A DNA stretch of 64,000 nt, from positions 124,001 to 188,000 of the forward strand of contig JARGOX010000007.1 of assembly GCA_029233925.1 (NCBI GenBank). Reading direction: 5' to 3'. Positions 62,590 to 64,000 of this stretch are shown piece by piece (position 1 is the first letter of the stretch; each line of letters starts with the position of its first letter). Position numbers and translations under genes: made by a program. Below the pieces are notes generated by a model. The model was not told where the DNA came from and did no database searches. It saw nothing but the letters and a program-made list of their open reading frames with translations. This stretch comes from Rhizobiaceae bacterium (GTDB lineage Bacteria > Pseudomonadota > Alphaproteobacteria > Rhizobiales > Rhizobiaceae).

Positions 62590-63648
62590 ATGTCAGTGAC
62601 AATACAATCCGAAAATGGGCGGCGTGCGTCGCCCATTTTTTCCGTCGTGGCAACCATTGCCAAAACGTTGGGCACCATTGCCATCACCATGCTCGGGTTG
62701 CTGTTCATCACCTTCGTGATTGGCCGCATCATGCCGATTGATCCGCTCATTTCCATTCTGGGAGAGCGGGCGAGCAAGGAGATGTATGAGGCGACCTATA
62801 TCAAGCTGGGACTCGACAAACCGCTTGTCGTCCAGTTTTTCTACTACCTTTGGGATGTGGTGCGCGGTGATTTCGGCGTGTCGCGCCTGACGGCGCGTCC
62901 CGTGGTTGATGACATCATCCGGGTCTTCCCCGCGACGCTTGAATTGGCCACAATCGGCACCTTTATCGGTGTGTTCGTGGGCATCCCGCTGGGCGTCGTC
63001 GCCGCCGTGAAGCGCGGCACCTGGATCGACCAGACGGCCCGGGTGATTGCCCTGGTTGGCTATTCCATGCCGATCTTCTGGCTGGGGCTGGTCGGGCTGC
63101 TTGTCTTCTACGGTATTTTGGGCTGGGTCGGTGGCCCCGGCCGGGTCGGCATCTTCTATGTTGATATTGTGCCAACCGTCACGGGACTCATTCTGGTTGA
63201 CAGTATGCTCGACGGCCAATGGGACGTGTTTCGGGACGCCGTCAGCCACATCATTCTGCCAGCCTCGCTGCTGGGCTATTATTCTCTTGCCTATATCAGC
63301 CGGATGACCCGCTCTTTCATGCTGGAGCAGATGAACGCCGAATATGTCACCACGGCACGGGTCAAGGGCCTGTCGGAATGGGCGGTCGTATGGCGTCATG
63401 CCTTTGGCAATATCAAGGTGCCGCTGATTACGGTTGTGGCGCTGAGCTATGCCGGTCTGCTGGAGGGCTCGGTGCTGACGGAAATCATCTTCTCCTGGCC
63501 GGGGATCGGCTCCTATATCACGACTGCATTGCTTTCGGCTGATATGAACGCGGTTCTGGGTGGTACGGTTGTTGTCGGCCTTGTGTTTGTCTGCCTGAAT
63601 ATCTTTTCGGACATGCTGTACAAATTTTTTGATCCGAGGGCGCGATGA
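62590..63648 (+). CDS. Peptide ABC transporter permease (DppB family)
   Basis: The 352-residue permease has a single N-terminal helix, a periplasmic region and five further helices, with the DppB-type ATPase-contact loop (EYVTTARVKGLSEWAVVWRHAFGN) and FSWPGIGSYI. Its stop overlaps the next ATG by four bases (ATGA). The N-terminal 20 residues before the first helix are polar. Confidence 0.92.
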   Translation: MSVTIQSENGRRASPIFSVVATIAKTLGTIAITMLGLLFITFVIGRIMPIDPLISILGERASKEMYEATYIKLGLDKPLVVQFFYYLWDVVRGDFGVSRLTARPVVDDIIRVFPATLELATIGTFIGVFVGIPLGVVAAVKRGTWIDQTARVIALVGYSMPIFWLGLVGLLVFYGILGWVGGPGRVGIFYVDIVPTVTGLILVDSMLDGQWDVFRDAVSHIILPASLLGYYSLAYISRMTRSFMLEQMNAEYVTTARVKGLSEWAVVWRHAFGNIKVPLITVVALSYAGLLEGSVLTEIIFSWPGIGSYITTALLSADMNAVLGGTVVVGLVFVCLNIFSDMLYKFFDPRAR

Positions 63649-64000
63649 GCAACGCAGAACTTGGCAGCGGCGAGAAGCAGAACCTGCGCGATTGGCTGCG
63701 CACCGAGACGCCCACATCGCGGCGTCACGCCAGGATTGCCTCTCTTTACCAGGGATGGTTGACCTTGAAAGCCAACAAGCTGGCAATGATCGGCCTGTTC
63801 ATTCTGGTTTTTCTGGTTCTTGTCGCGATTTTTGCACCGCTGCTTGCGCCGGCTGATCCTTTTGAACAGGACCTTGCCAACCGGCTACAGCCGCTATGGG
63901 GTGAGGGCCATCTGCTCGGCACCGATTCACTGGGCCGGGATATTTTAAGCCGGTTGATTTACGGGGCGCGCATCACGCTTTACATCGTCACGCTGGTGGC
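63645..64000 (+). CDS. Peptide ABC transporter permease (DppC family), partial
   Basis: The open frame from ATG 63645 runs off the right edge after 118 codons. It shows a polar N-terminus, a first helix (LAMIGLFILVFLVLVAIFAPLLAP) and the DppC signature HLLGTDSLGRDILSRLIYGAR. It is the second membrane subunit of the importer; the ATPase genes presumably follow outside the window. Confidence 0.9.
   Translation, partial: MSNAELGSGEKQNLRDWLRTETPTSRRHARIASLYQGWLTLKANKLAMIGLFILVFLVLVAIFAPLLAPADPFEQDLANRLQPLWGEGHLLGTDSLGRDILSRLIYGARITLYIVTLV

Noticed and set aside
1-64000. tRNA, rRNA, CRISPR arrays, prophage or complete insertion sequence
   Set aside because: No cloverleaf-type T-loop patterns, rRNA segments, spaced direct-repeat arrays, transposases or phage genes were recognised on reading both strands; a dedicated scan was not possible.

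Overview
The window reads as the chromosome of a metabolically versatile, probably marine or host-associated alphaproteobacterium. The clues are a CtrA-type box (TTAA-N7-TTAA) upstream of each of two diguanylate cyclase genes, a LysR/DUF1127 gene pair, cobN-type (aerobic) cobalamin genes with cbtBA, GlxA-type regulators, and a non-pyrrolysine MttB cluster of a type I associate with alphaproteobacteria. Order or genus cannot be fixed from the sequence alone. No rRNA, tRNA, CRISPR array, phage or complete insertion sequence was seen.

Layout. 1-4.6 kb: edge of a membrane-protein gene, a dimethylglycine/sarcosine dehydrogenase-like flavoenzyme and its likely GlxA/GbdR-type regulator, then a DUF1127/LysR pair. 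5.7-15.1 kb: a corrinoid methyltransferase cluster. On the minus strand lie a corrinoid protein, DUF1638, (ExoD, a formyltransferase), a small virulence-factor-family protein, MTHFR, a methyl-THF:corrinoid methyltransferase and a RACo-type activator; MttB is divergent. 15.1-16 kb: a 4Fe-4S protein with a 15-bp tandem repeat. 16-27.6 kb: a MarR-controlled amide uptake and degradation locus (cytosolic AmiC-like sensor, SPFH/flotillin, ABC importer, an ABC-ATPase fused to an amidase, acyl-CoA ligase). 27.6-31.8 kb: homocysteine methyltransferase and the ProXWV betaine importer. 32-37 kb: NAD-linked formate dehydrogenase, then CsbD. 37.5-46.3 kb: a GABA-type aminotransferase, an XRE-cupin regulator, and an unusual operon of nitrilase-fold amidohydrolase, Orn/Lys/Arg-type decarboxylase, ATP-grasp ligase and C45 acyltransferase. 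46.3-48.4 kb: a DUF922 lipoprotein and a gene-poor stretch carrying a MITE-like inverted-repeat element. 48.4-59.6 kb: cobQ, two tandem GGDEF paralogs, a cobalamin riboswitch and the cbtB-cbtA-cobU-cobW-cobN-cobO operon. 59.7-64 kb: a 14-bp minisatellite, a membrane dipeptidase and a Dpp-type importer that runs off the edge.

How it fits together (inference). Most of the first 37 kb forms one theme, methylated-amine and one-carbon metabolism. Glycine betaine enters by ProXWV. MttB moves a methyl group to the corrinoid protein, the methyltransferase passes it to THF, and MTHFR oxidises it to methylene-THF. Dimethylglycine is demethylated by the flavoenzyme, and formate produced downstream is oxidised by the formate dehydrogenase. 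The RACo protein would rescue oxidised corrinoid. The cobalamin genes at 48-59 kb supply the cofactor. Shared upstream motifs (a GTCGCAA motif near the dehydrogenase, its regulator and proX; an ATAAAGAT palindrome near the methyltransferase and the homocysteine methyltransferase) support co-regulation.

The two least familiar units are the amide locus with its ABC-ATPase/amidase fusion and the decarboxylase/ATP-grasp/C45/nitrilase operon.
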